Positions 53,668 to 61,221 of a DNA stretch of 64,000 bases are shown one piece after another; the first letter of the stretch is position 1, and every line of letters starts with the position of its first letter. The DNA lies in NCBI GenBank assembly GCA_963764695.1, contig CAVXTW010000003.1, positions 310,001-374,000 on the forward strand. The letters run 5' to 3'. The position numbers and the translations under genes were made by a program. The stretch comes from DATFRY01 sp963764695 (lineage in GTDB: Bacteria; Myxococcota_A; Polyangia; Haliangiales; Haliangiaceae). The notes below the pieces were generated by a model. That model saw only the letters and a program-made list of their open reading frames with translations, was not told the DNA's origin and did not search any database.

Positions 53668-55023
53668 TTGTGGGAGGTGTGGGCAGCGGTTCGTCTCATC
53701 CGTGCGCTCGGCCTTTTCGGGCGAATCCTGGGCAGCTACCTGCTGCAGCTCGGGTTGCAGCGGATCTTCGGCCGCGCCCGGATGCGCTCGCGGATGCGCA
53801 GGCTGCACCGGCGCAACGCGCGGCGGCTGTCGCGCGGCTTCATCTCGCTGCGCGGCGTCTACATCAAGCTGGGCCAGATCCTGTCGGTGATGGGCAACTT
53901 CTTGCCCCGCGCCTACGCCGAGGAGCTCGAGAAGCTGCAAGATACGGTGCCGCCGCGCCGCTTCCGCGTGATCGCCCGGGCCGTGACCCGCTCGCTCGGC
54001 AAGGCGCCGCGCGAGCTCTACCGCAGCTTCGCCGAGGTGCCGATCGCCGCCGCGTCGCTGGGCCAGGTGCACGAGGCGGTCACCCAGGCCGGTGAGCGCG
54101 TGGCGGTCAAGGTGCTGTACCCGAACGTGGCCACCGTCATCCGCGTCAACCTCGTCGTGCTGTCGTGGGCGCTCAAGGTCTACCGCCGCTTCGTGCCGGT
54201 GCAGCAGCTCGAGCGCGTGCACGAGCAGCTGACCGATCTCCTGCAGCGCGAGACCGACTACCTCAACGAGGCGCGCTGCATGGAGCGCATGGCGGACAAC
54301 TTCGCCGACGATCCGGATGTGCTGTTCCCGCGCGTCTATCGCGAGCTGTCCACCGACCAGGTGCTGACCATGTCGTTCATGGACGGGGTCAAGATCACGC
54401 GGGTCGAGGCGCTCGATCAGCTCGGCCTCGATCCGTACGCGGTCGCCACCAAGCTGGTGCAGGTGTTCTACAAGCAGCTCTTCGCCGACAAGTTCTTCCA
54501 CGCCGACCCGCACCCGGGGAACTTCTTCGTCCAGCGCGGGCCGGAGGGTCAGGCGCGGCTGGTGCTGCTCGACTTCGGCTCGGCCAGCGAGGTGTCCGAC
54601 AACCTCGTCGACGGAATGCTCGACATCCTGACCGGGCTGATGACCCGGCAGGACAGCCTGGTGGTGCGCGGCGTCGAGCTGATGGGCTTCGTCGCCGAGA
54701 ACGGCGACCGCGAGCTGCTCGAGCGCGTCACTCGCTCCTACTTCGAGAAGCTGCTCAACCTCAACATCACCGACTTCGGCCGCATCTCGCCCGAGGTGGC
54801 GCAGTCTCTGGCCGACCCGGGCGTCAAGAAGGAGGAGCTGCGGCGCCTGATGCGCTCCATCCAGTACCCGCTGGGCTGGTTCTTCGTCGAGCGCGCCGTC
54901 ATCATCCTGTTCGGCCTGTCGGCCCAGCTGGCGCCCAGGCTCAACACCGTGCACGTCGGCTTTCCGTACATCATGAAGTTCCTGGCCGAGAACCGGCGCG
55001 CCACGCCGGCCGCCGCGACCTGA
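53668..55023 (+). CDS. UbiB/ABC1/AarF-family atypical kinase
   Basis: A 451-residue member of the UbiB family, atypical protein-kinase-like ATPases linked to quinone synthesis and lipid homeostasis. Family motifs are YIKLGQ (about 66-71, KxGQ), AAASLGQVHEA (about 128, the Ala-rich loop), VAVKVLYPNV, FFHADPHPGNFF (about 279, catalytic loop) and LLDFGSASEV (about 302, metal site). The C-terminal hydrophobic part (WFFVERAVIILFGLSAQLAP) may bind membrane. The frame opens with TTG 53668; GTG 53677 directly after GGGAG is a good alternative. Which ubiquinone- or menaquinone-related step it supports is unknown. Confidence 0.9.
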   Translation: MWEVWAAVRLIRALGLFGRILGSYLLQLGLQRIFGRARMRSRMRRLHRRNARRLSRGFISLRGVYIKLGQILSVMGNFLPRAYAEELEKLQDTVPPRRFRVIARAVTRSLGKAPRELYRSFAEVPIAAASLGQVHEAVTQAGERVAVKVLYPNVATVIRVNLVVLSWALKVYRRFVPVQQLERVHEQLTDLLQRETDYLNEARCMERMADNFADDPDVLFPRVYRELSTDQVLTMSFMDGVKITRVEALDQLGLDPYAVATKLVQVFYKQLFADKFFHADPHPGNFFVQRGPEGQARLVLLDFGSASEVSDNLVDGMLDILTGLMTRQDSLVVRGVELMGFVAENGDRELLERVTRSYFEKLLNLNITDFGRISPEVAQSLADPGVKKEELRRLMRSIQYPLGWFFVERAVIILFGLSAQLAPRLNTVHVGFPYIMKFLAENRRATPAAAT

Positions 55024-55024
55024 T

Positions 55025-55516
55025 CTACGGGACCGGGCGGGCCATGCGGATCGCGCGCTGGCCGCCGTCGTAGTGGCCGTGGTCCTCATCGAGCACGTTG
55101 AAGCCGAACGAGGTGAAGAAGCGGCGGCCGACCTGGTTGGTCTCGGCCACGGTCAGGCGCATCTCCACCACGCGGTTGCCGTCGGCGGCGAGGCTGGCCA
55201 GGTGGATGGCGTGCTCGAGCAAGCGGGTGCCGACGCGCCTGCGCTGGTGCGAGCGCGACACGGCGATGGCGAGCAGATCGGCGACGTAGGGACCGGAGCT
55301 GCCGGCGGCCGGCTCGTAGAACCCCAGAAGGGTGAAGCCGCGGTAGACGTCAACGCGACGACTGCCCGGCTCGCGGGTCTCGTCCAGATAAGTCAGCACC
55401 CCGGGGTGGGCCAGCCAGGATCGGATGATGCTGCCGTAGTCGCCGAGGTCTCCGTAGACATCGGCGGCCACGTCGGCGATCCAGGTGTGGTCCGCCACTG
55501 TGGCCCGGCGAATCAC
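55025..55516 (-). CDS. GNAT-family N-acetyltransferase
   Basis: A 163-residue acetyltransferase, MIRRATVADHTWIADVA, with motif A VADLLAIAVSRSHQRRRVGTRLLEHAIHLA (RRRVG loop) and RLTVAETNQVGRRFFTSFGFNVL for motif B, close to RimI-type enzymes. Substrate unknown. GTG 55516 has TAACGT 6 nt upstream. Convergent with the UbiB-like gene, 1 bp apart. Confidence 0.85.
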   Translation of the reverse strand: MIRRATVADHTWIADVAADVYGDLGDYGSIIRSWLAHPGVLTYLDETREPGSRRVDVYRGFTLLGFYEPAAGSSGPYVADLLAIAVSRSHQRRRVGTRLLEHAIHLASLAADGNRVVEMRLTVAETNQVGRRFFTSFGFNVLDEDHGHYDGGQRAIRMARPVP

Positions 55517-55522
55517 CAGACC

Positions 55523-55528
55523 ACGTTA
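55523..55528 (-). promoter_or_regulatory. -10-like TAACGT ahead of the GNAT gene
   Basis: On the minus strand TAACGT, spacer GGTCTG (6 nt) and GTG 55516. It fits the leaderless pattern of the window. Confidence 0.45.
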
Positions 55529-55630
55529 GATCGGATCCGCACGCAAGTCGATGCGAGCCGAGCTCTCGCGCAGTGCCCCTGCGGCACCGCCCCCCTCTAG
55601 TTCTCTACGGCCGGCCGAGCAGAGCCCGGC

Positions 55631-56101
55631 TCAGGCAGACATCGGTGTGTCTTCGCTGTTCGTCTGCGGCTTGGTCGGCGCCTTGGCCGGAGCCGGACGC
55701 GTGCCGTTGCGATCATGCGGCAGGCTCTGACCGACGAGCGGCGTGGGCGCGCTCGAGTCGGACAGCGTCTGCGGCGCGATCGGCGCGATCGGGCTGACCG
55801 GCGCGGTCGCCGTCGTGATCGCGGGCGGCGCGCTCTCCGTTGCCTGTGCGGTCTGATCGTCAGCGTCGTGCCCCTGCGCCTGTGCGAGCTCGCGGATGGC
55901 GTAGCGACCCGGGGAAGTGCGGACGAACGTCGAACCGTCCGACCTCCTCTTGATGTCCATCGACAGATCGCGCGCGACGACCGTGTCTGGCGTCTTCGAC
56001 TTTGTCGGCAACGCGTCGCCAGCGCGCTCGACGATCTCGCGCACGGAAAGCGGCATCGCGGCTTCGCGCAGGATTGCTTCCACCACTGCCAGCGTGCTCA
56101 T
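55631..56101 (-). CDS. HARE-HTH domain protein with disordered tail
   Basis: A 156-residue protein. Residues 1-75 are a HARE-HTH (HB1/ASXL) winged-helix domain: LAVVEAILREAAMPLSVREIVERAG, TPDTVVARDLSMDIKR and STFVRTSPGRYAI. In other proteins it occurs with restriction endonucleases, chromatin factors and the RNA polymerase delta subunit. Here it stands alone with a Pro/Ala/Thr-rich disordered C-terminus. GGAGGA precedes ATG 56101. It is probably a DNA-binding or nucleoid-type regulator. The 299 bp upstream (56102-56400) hold a TAGGAT on the minus strand (56201-56206) and no gene. Confidence 0.78.
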   Translation of the reverse strand: MSTLAVVEAILREAAMPLSVREIVERAGDALPTKSKTPDTVVARDLSMDIKRRSDGSTFVRTSPGRYAIRELAQAQGHDADDQTAQATESAPPAITTATAPVSPIAPIAPQTLSDSSAPTPLVGQSLPHDRNGTRPAPAKAPTKPQTNSEDTPMSA

Positions 56102-56400
56102 TCCGTCTTCCTCCCCCAAGGTTCGGACTCGCCGCCGTTCATTCGATGGCGTTTCCGCCCTCAAACAGAAACGATCCGTGATTTTGGCTCGCGGGGACCA
56201 ATCCTAACGAGGAAATTGTCCGGTGCCAGTCTTGACTTCATTTTTTTGCGGCGCGCTTCGACTACGTGTTTGTACGCGCTTCGCAAGTCCTCGTTCTCCG
56301 ACGGTGCGACTTGGCACGGCCCTTGGACTCACGCAACGCGAACACGTCGCGTGCGTAGCGGATCGGAAACGCTCCGCGCGTCGTCAGCGCACGTACACGA

Positions 56401-56946
56401 TCAGCGGTTGAGATCGTGGATGCGCGTGAGGTCGGCGACCTCGCCGAGCTCGTCGGCGAGAGACTCGAGCTCGCTGGCCAGCTCCGAGATCTCGATGACC
56501 ATCTCGTCGTCCACCAGCGGCGCCGACTCGTGAAAGCACATGGAGTGGACCGATGGAACCGCGGAGGCGCCGGTTCCGGTCCCGTGCGCATGCCGCGCGC
56601 TCGTGCGCCGCTCGTTGCTGCGGCGCTCGAAGAGCGCGCTTCGGTCCGACTCGGTGGCGCGGCGCTCGAGGTGCCGCCGCTCGCGCCGCAGCGCATCGCG
56701 CAGCCCGGTCAGCGAGCGCGGCATCGGGTCCAGTGCGGCCACGCGGGCCGCGCAGGTGTGGCAGACGGGCGTCCACGCGCCCAGGAGCTCGATGCTCCTG
56801 AGATGGCCGCTGCGGCGCTCCGAGCAGATCCGGCAGGAAGCGCCGAAACCGACCGGCCGGGCCTCGGCCCAGCGGTTGTAGCAACCCCAGCACCGGCCGC
56901 GCCGGAGCTCGTGCACCTGGGCGCCGCACACTTCGCACTTGTCCAT
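56401..56946 (-). CDS. Zinc-ribbon protein of unknown function
   Basis: A 181-residue protein with four CxxC pairs in its first 75 residues: MDKCEVCGAQ, RCWGCYNRW, SCRICSERR and PVCHTCAARV, i.e. two probable treble-clef or rubredoxin-like zinc modules. An Arg-rich helical region follows (LRDALRRERRHLERRATESDR), then an acidic helix (DDEMVIEISELASELESLADELGEV). GAGGAGC precedes ATG 56946. Divergent from the RecB-like nuclease, but no functional link can be shown. Confidence 0.7.
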   Translation of the reverse strand: MDKCEVCGAQVHELRRGRCWGCYNRWAEARPVGFGASCRICSERRSGHLRSIELLGAWTPVCHTCAARVAALDPMPRSLTGLRDALRRERRHLERRATESDRSALFERRSNERRTSARHAHGTGTGASAVPSVHSMCFHESAPLVDDEMVIEISELASELESLADELGEVADLTRIHDLNR

Positions 56947-56990
56947 GGATGCTCCTCGCATGCTCATTGCGGATGGTCCTGTGCCGATCG

Positions 56991-57034
56991 CGCTCGCCCC
57001 CTCTCCCCCTTTGCCGGAAGGGCGCGGCGAGGGC
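56991..57034. repeat. REP-like imperfect palindrome, CCCTCTCCC type
   Basis: GCTCGCCCCCTCTCCCCC, then TTTGCCGG and AAGGGCGCGGCGAGGGC, form an imperfect hairpin resembling the widespread proteobacterial intergenic palindromes of the form GCCCTC...CTCTCCC...GAGGGC. It lies between divergent genes. Confidence 0.45.
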
Positions 57035-57088
57035 AACTTTTCGGCGCCGACCGCCGCGCGCGCGGGCACGGGCCTGCGGCCGGGCTGC

Positions 57089-57094
57089 TACCCT
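57089..57094 (+). promoter_or_regulatory. -10-like TACCCT ahead of the nuclease gene
   Basis: TACCCT, a 6-nt spacer TGGCCC and GTG 57101. It supports GTG 57101 over the longer frame beginning at 56939, whose first residues derive from the REP-like palindrome. Confidence 0.45.
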
Positions 57095-57100
57095 TGGCCC

Positions 57101-57904
57101 GTGGCGTCGCACCGCGCGCTCGGCCATGCCCCCTGGTCTTCGTCGAAGATCCAGATGGCCCTGCGCTGCCCGCGACTGTTCCATTACCGCTACATCGAAA
57201 AATTACCGGAGCCGGAGGTCATGCCGGAGGCGCGCATCGGCAAGGCCATCCACGATGCGCTCGAGCGCGCCCTGGGCGGCGCGCCCCCGGCCGTCGCGGT
57301 GGCCACGGCGCGCGAGCTTCTGCCCGAGGGGCTCGAGCGGGCGCGCTACGACCACCTGTCGGAGGGCATCCCGCGCTTCCTGGAGCGCATCGACGGGTTT
57401 CGCCGCAAGCGGCGGGTCGGCCGCGAGCTTGTCGAGTACTCGCTCGCGGTGCGCGAGAACATGACGTCCACGCAGTTCTACGCCGGCGACGCGCTGTTCC
57501 GCGGCGTGTTCGACATCGGCCTGCTCTACGACGAGGGCAACCTGGCCGTCATCGATCACAAGACCGGCGCGCGGGTGCCCAACCTCAACATCACCGAGCA
57601 GCTGGAGGGCTACGCGGTCCTGGCCGCGGCCTGGTTCCGCTCGGTGCGGCGGGTGTGGCTCGGCATCCACTGGGTCGCCGATGCCGAGGTCGACTGGACG
57701 CGCCCGCTGGCCGCCGCCGAGATCGCGCACGACCTGGTGCCGCGCGTGCTGGCCAACATCGAGGCCGCGGCGCTGGCGGTCGACGACGGGCCGCGCGCCA
57801 ACCCGGGCGTGTGGTGCGAGCGCTGCAACTACCGCTCGATCTGCCCCAGCGGGATCGAGTTCCGCTTCGAGCCGGTCGACGACGACGACTACGAGATCGA
57901 GTAG
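57101..57904 (+). CDS. RecB/Cas4-like PD-(D/E)XK nuclease with Fe-S cysteines
   Basis: A 267-residue single-domain exonuclease of the AddB-C/RecB/Cas4 superfamily. WSSSKIQMALRCPRLFHYRYIEK gives the first cluster Cys; RIGKAIHDALERAL is the helix holding the motif-I His; FRGVFDIGLLYDEGNLAVIDHKTG carries the metal-binding D and D-x-K; WCERCNYRSICPSGIEF gives the three C-terminal cluster cysteines. The set is complete, so it should be an active 4Fe-4S nuclease. It stands alone with no helicase or CRISPR genes. Function in repair is inferred. Confidence 0.87.
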   Translation: MASHRALGHAPWSSSKIQMALRCPRLFHYRYIEKLPEPEVMPEARIGKAIHDALERALGGAPPAVAVATARELLPEGLERARYDHLSEGIPRFLERIDGFRRKRRVGRELVEYSLAVRENMTSTQFYAGDALFRGVFDIGLLYDEGNLAVIDHKTGARVPNLNITEQLEGYAVLAAAWFRSVRRVWLGIHWVADAEVDWTRPLAAAEIAHDLVPRVLANIEAAALAVDDGPRANPGVWCERCNYRSICPSGIEFRFEPVDDDDYEIE

Positions 57905-57938
57905 CCGGTCACCAGGCGGCAGCCCGCTGGGCGGCCCG

Positions 57939-58367
57939 CTATCGCTTGCGGACGGGTGGCCGGGCGCGCTGCGTGGCCTGCACCACGCGCTGGAGCCGGC
58001 TGGCCAGCGGGCGCGCCGACGGCGGCCGGAGCGCGGTCTCGCCGCTGGCGGCCAGGGCGCGGCGGGCAAGGGCCCGGATGCGCCGCTTCTCGCCGGCCAG
58101 CGCGGCCGGCACTTCCCAGAACGCGGACACCACGCGGCCGCGGTACGGGCGAAACGGCCCGCCGCCGCGGCGCGCGAAGTCGCGCCTCATGCCGTCGTCT
58201 GCGCGCAGGTAGAGCGCGCTGCGGTAGACGATGCCGAACAGGCGCCGGCCGCTGTACAGGCCCACACCGCCGAACATGCGGCGCGACGCGAGCCGGGCCA
58301 GACCTGCCAGCTGCTCGAGCACTCGCGCCGCCAGCTCGTCCGCCACGTCCCCTGCCATTGCCTCCAT
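57939..58367 (-). CDS. TfoX N-terminal domain protein
   Basis: A 142-residue protein with a TfoX/YjhX-like N-terminal domain: LARLASRRMFGGVGLYSGRRLFGIVYRSALYLRADD, then FRPYRGRVVSAFWEVPAAL. The C-terminal 45 residues are basic (ASRLQRVVQATQRARPPVRKR). Stand-alone TfoX_N proteins are common and of unknown role, distinct from the full-length competence regulator. ATG 58367 is preferred; 58358 is possible. Confidence 0.8.
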   Translation of the reverse strand: MEAMAGDVADELAARVLEQLAGLARLASRRMFGGVGLYSGRRLFGIVYRSALYLRADDGMRRDFARRGGGPFRPYRGRVVSAFWEVPAALAGEKRRIRALARRALAASGETALRPPSARPLASRLQRVVQATQRARPPVRKR

Positions 58368-58472
58368 TGAAGCGCCAAAGCGCGCATCCTGCCAGCCGGG
58401 GCGGGCCGGATCATCCACGCGGGGTGATGTCGTGATGTCCGCGCGGGCTGACGAGGCCGCGGATGCCCGGCC

Positions 58473-58778
58473 CTACGCGTCGCGCCAGCGCAGGATGCGG
58501 TGCGGCCAGGGAGGCAGCTGGTCGGCGCGGCGGCGCTCGGCGGCGCGGGCGGCCTGGCGGGCGTGGGCCGTGATGCGCGACATCAGATTTTCCGGCGGCG
58601 GCGCGCCGACAGGCGTCAGCACCGCGGTGCCGTCGAGATGGAGCACGACGTCGAGCTCGTAGCGCAGGTCCGGCGTGATGATGGCGGCGCGATAGGTCGC
58701 GGTGCCCTGCTCCGGCGCGATCGAGCGGCGCTCGAACAGAAAGCGCGCTCCCTGGCTCGGGTGCAGCGGGCCGCTCAC
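58473..58778 (-). CDS. Small hypothetical protein
   Basis: A 101-residue protein starting at GTG 58778 (MSGPLHPSQGARFLFERRSI). Strands TATYRAAIITPDLRYELDVVLHLDGTAVLTPVG and a basic helix ITAHARQAARAAERRRADQL are visible. It is unrecognised. It lies directly downstream of element D. Confidence 0.55.
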   Translation of the reverse strand: MSGPLHPSQGARFLFERRSIAPEQGTATYRAAIITPDLRYELDVVLHLDGTAVLTPVGAPPPENLMSRITAHARQAARAAERRRADQLPPWPHRILRWRDA

Positions 58779-58817
58779 GGGCGCGCCTCGATGCCGATCA
58801 GCTGGCGCTTCCCCGGT

Positions 58818-58969
58818 CTGTTTGAACCGCGAAGGCGCGAAGGACGCGAAGAGCGGACCCGCCAGCTGCCAGGTGCCGCCAGCTCGAAAGGCGCGTGAAC
58901 TACCGGCACGGTGACACCTGGCTGCTGGCGGGTCCCCTTCGCGTCCTTCGCGCCTTCGCGGTTCGACAG
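58818..58969. repeat. Long inverted repeat with CGCGAAGG arms (element D)
   Basis: Arms 58818-58875 and 58915-58969 are reverse complements over about 50 bp with a 2-bp gap and few mismatches. Their outer parts consist of CGCGAAGG-type tandem steps and their inner parts read GGACCCGCCAGC. The loop is about 39 bp. It lies between two co-directional minus-strand genes and may end the transcript of the sulfatase operon. Confidence 0.9.
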
Positions 58970-59004
58970 ACGAGAAGCGTCATCCGGCCGGCATCGGGGC
59001 GCGC

Positions 59005-61221
59005 TCACTCGCCCATGTCGGCGGCGAACGCGGCGGACACGTTGGCCGGATTGCCCCACTTGCTCTTGCGCCATGCCTCGTTGTTGACCCGGAGCAGCCA
59101 CAGCGCGTCGGACACCAGGCGCAGCGCCATCGGCTTCTCGGCCGCGCGGTCCTTCTTCTCGTCTGGCTCGCTCACCACGTCGTAGAGCTCGGACCTGGCG
59201 CCGCCGCCGGTGTACACCTTCCAGCGGCCGACGCGCGCGGCGTGGCCGTTCTCGTACTTCGACGCCATCGACAGGCGCGGATAGCCACGCCCCTGCCCCT
59301 GGGCCAGCGCGACGAGCGACTCGCCCTGCCAGTTCTCGTCCGGCTCGACGCCGAGCGCGTCGGCGACGGTCGGGACGATGTCCACCACCTCGACGCCCTC
59401 GGCCACCTTGCCGGCCGGGAACAGCGGCGGGTAGTGGATGACCAGCGGCACGTAGACCAGCGACTCGAGCACCGGCCCGCCGTGACCGACCCGCCCGAAC
59501 TCGAACAGCTCGTCGCCGTGGTCGGCCGTGACGATGACCATGGTGTCGTCGGCCACGCCCCACTCGGCCAGCTTGTCGAGCAGGATGCCCAGCTGCTGAT
59601 CCTGATACGACACGTTCGAGTCGTACAGCGCCACGATGCGCTGGATGTCGCGCTCGTTGACCTTGATCTTGCCGGTGGCGACCTTGCCCATGTCCTGGCC
59701 CGAGGCCTCGACCTTGTAGCGGCCGCTGTACGGGCCCGGATCGTACTTCGACAGCCACGGCTGCTTGGCCCGCCACGACACGTGCGTGTCGATGCTGCCC
59801 AGGTACAGGAAGAAGGGCTCCTTGGGCGACGCGATCGACTCGACCGCCTTGCCCAGGATGTCCTCGGCGCGCAGCCCGCCGCCCTCGTGGATGTGGTTGC
59901 GGTACTTGTCCCACTTCTCGCCGAAGCCGCGCTTGGGCGTGATGTAGCCGTTTCCGGACACGCCGCTGGTGAACAGCCCGGCCGACTTGGCGACCTCGTC
60001 GATCGTCACCCACTTCTTGTCGATCGAGCTGTTGGGCGGGATCATCATGTGCCGGATCGGATACAGCGCCGTCCAGATCGAGGCGTGCGAGCACTTGGTC
60101 TCGTTGCCCTGGACGTAGGCCTGTGTGAACACGGCCGACGTCTCGAGCAGCTTGTCGAAAGTCGGCGTCTCGGGACGCGCGTTCTCGACGACGCTGCGGA
60201 TGCGATCGGCGCGCAGCGAGTCCATGATCCAGAGGATCACGTTCTTGGGCTTTGCCTTGCGCGCGATCTCGGGCGCCTTGCCGGGGACGCGCAGCGCGGC
60301 GGCCGACAGCCTCGCCGTCGGACAGCCGCTCGCGCTCAGCTCGAGCCGCGCGACCTGCCCGGCCAGCTTGCCGGCGTCGACAGCCGAGCCGCGCCCGACC
60401 AGCTTGCCCTCGATCGGCTCGGCGCCCTCCGGGGACACGCGCACCGCGACCTGGCAGGCGCCGTCGTCGAGGTCGCCGGCCACCAGGCCTCGCTCCGGGA
60501 CCGTCACGTACCAGGCCATGCCGCCGCCGTCGGGCAGCAGCAGGCTCTTGCTCGCCGCGTCGTAGAACGCCGGCTTCTCCTCGGCCGCGGCCTTGCCGCC
60601 GACCTGGATCCAGGCCACGTCGAGCGCGTTCTTGCCGGCGAACAGGACCACCTCGTTCTCGCCGGCGACCAGCGCGCCGGCCGGCACCGCCAGCTCTGCC
60701 GTGGACCAGCCCGCGGCCAGCTCGACGGTGACTTCCTTGTCGCGCCGGTTGTTGACTCGCAGGCCCAGGCGCTGCGGCGCGGGCGACTGCGCGCGCACGC
60801 GGATGACCGACGCCGCGGCCTGCTCTGCCGTGAGCGGCACGTGCAGGTTGGCCGTCTTGCTGCGCATGGTGGCGACCTTCACGCCGCCCGCGTCGCGCCG
60901 CATGTCCCAGCCCGGCGTCTTGCCGCCGAAGCGCAGGTACTTGGCGAAGCCGGCCGAGCCGGCCATCACCACCAGACCGCCGCCGCGCTGGACGTGACCG
61001 CCCAGGCGATTGTCGACCAGCGAGAACACCGCGTGCTCGGGCCCGCGCGCGGGCGCCTGCGGCACAGGCTTGGCCGCTGCCTTGCCCTCACCGCCGGTGC
61101 TCTCGCCCGGGACCGTGTTGGTGGCCGAGCCACCGTCGGCGTCCTGCTTTCCACATCCGGCGGCCGCGACAAATACGGCCAGCGCGGCCGCGCTGGCCCG
61201 TGAAGGCAGGATCCCGATCAT
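59005..61221 (-). CDS. Sulfatase/alkaline-phosphatase-fold lipoprotein
   Basis: A 738-residue lipoprotein; the signal ends in AAAGC. Residues about 60-330 are beta-rich (VFSLVDNRLGGHVQRGG, VRAQSPAPQRLGLRVNN). Residues about 345-715 are a sulfatase fold: NVILWIMDSLRADR holds the metal Asp, KCSHASIWTALYPIRH is the nucleophile region, SIDTHVSWR and VTADHGDELFEFGRVGHGG give the remaining ligands. The nucleophile motif is CSHAS, not the canonical CxPxR of sulfatases, so formylglycine formation is uncertain and a phosphodiesterase-type activity is possible. Translationally coupled (ATGA) to the upstream dienelactone hydrolase fusion. Confidence 0.82.
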   Translation of the reverse strand: MIGILPSRASAAALAVFVAAAGCGKQDADGGSATNTVPGESTGGEGKAAAKPVPQAPARGPEHAVFSLVDNRLGGHVQRGGGLVVMAGSAGFAKYLRFGGKTPGWDMRRDAGGVKVATMRSKTANLHVPLTAEQAAASVIRVRAQSPAPQRLGLRVNNRRDKEVTVELAAGWSTAELAVPAGALVAGENEVVLFAGKNALDVAWIQVGGKAAAEEKPAFYDAASKSLLLPDGGGMAWYVTVPERGLVAGDLDDGACQVAVRVSPEGAEPIEGKLVGRGSAVDAGKLAGQVARLELSASGCPTARLSAAALRVPGKAPEIARKAKPKNVILWIMDSLRADRIRSVVENARPETPTFDKLLETSAVFTQAYVQGNETKCSHASIWTALYPIRHMMIPPNSSIDKKWVTIDEVAKSAGLFTSGVSGNGYITPKRGFGEKWDKYRNHIHEGGGLRAEDILGKAVESIASPKEPFFLYLGSIDTHVSWRAKQPWLSKYDPGPYSGRYKVEASGQDMGKVATGKIKVNERDIQRIVALYDSNVSYQDQQLGILLDKLAEWGVADDTMVIVTADHGDELFEFGRVGHGGPVLESLVYVPLVIHYPPLFPAGKVAEGVEVVDIVPTVADALGVEPDENWQGESLVALAQGQGRGYPRLSMASKYENGHAARVGRWKVYTGGGARSELYDVVSEPDEKKDRAAEKPMALRLVSDALWLLRVNNEAWRKSKWGNPANVSAAFAADMGE

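Noticed and set aside
57101..57904. A CRISPR-Cas locus around the Cas4-like nuclease
   Set aside because: There are no repeat-spacer arrays and no other cas genes; the nuclease is better described as a solitary RecB/AddB-like protein.
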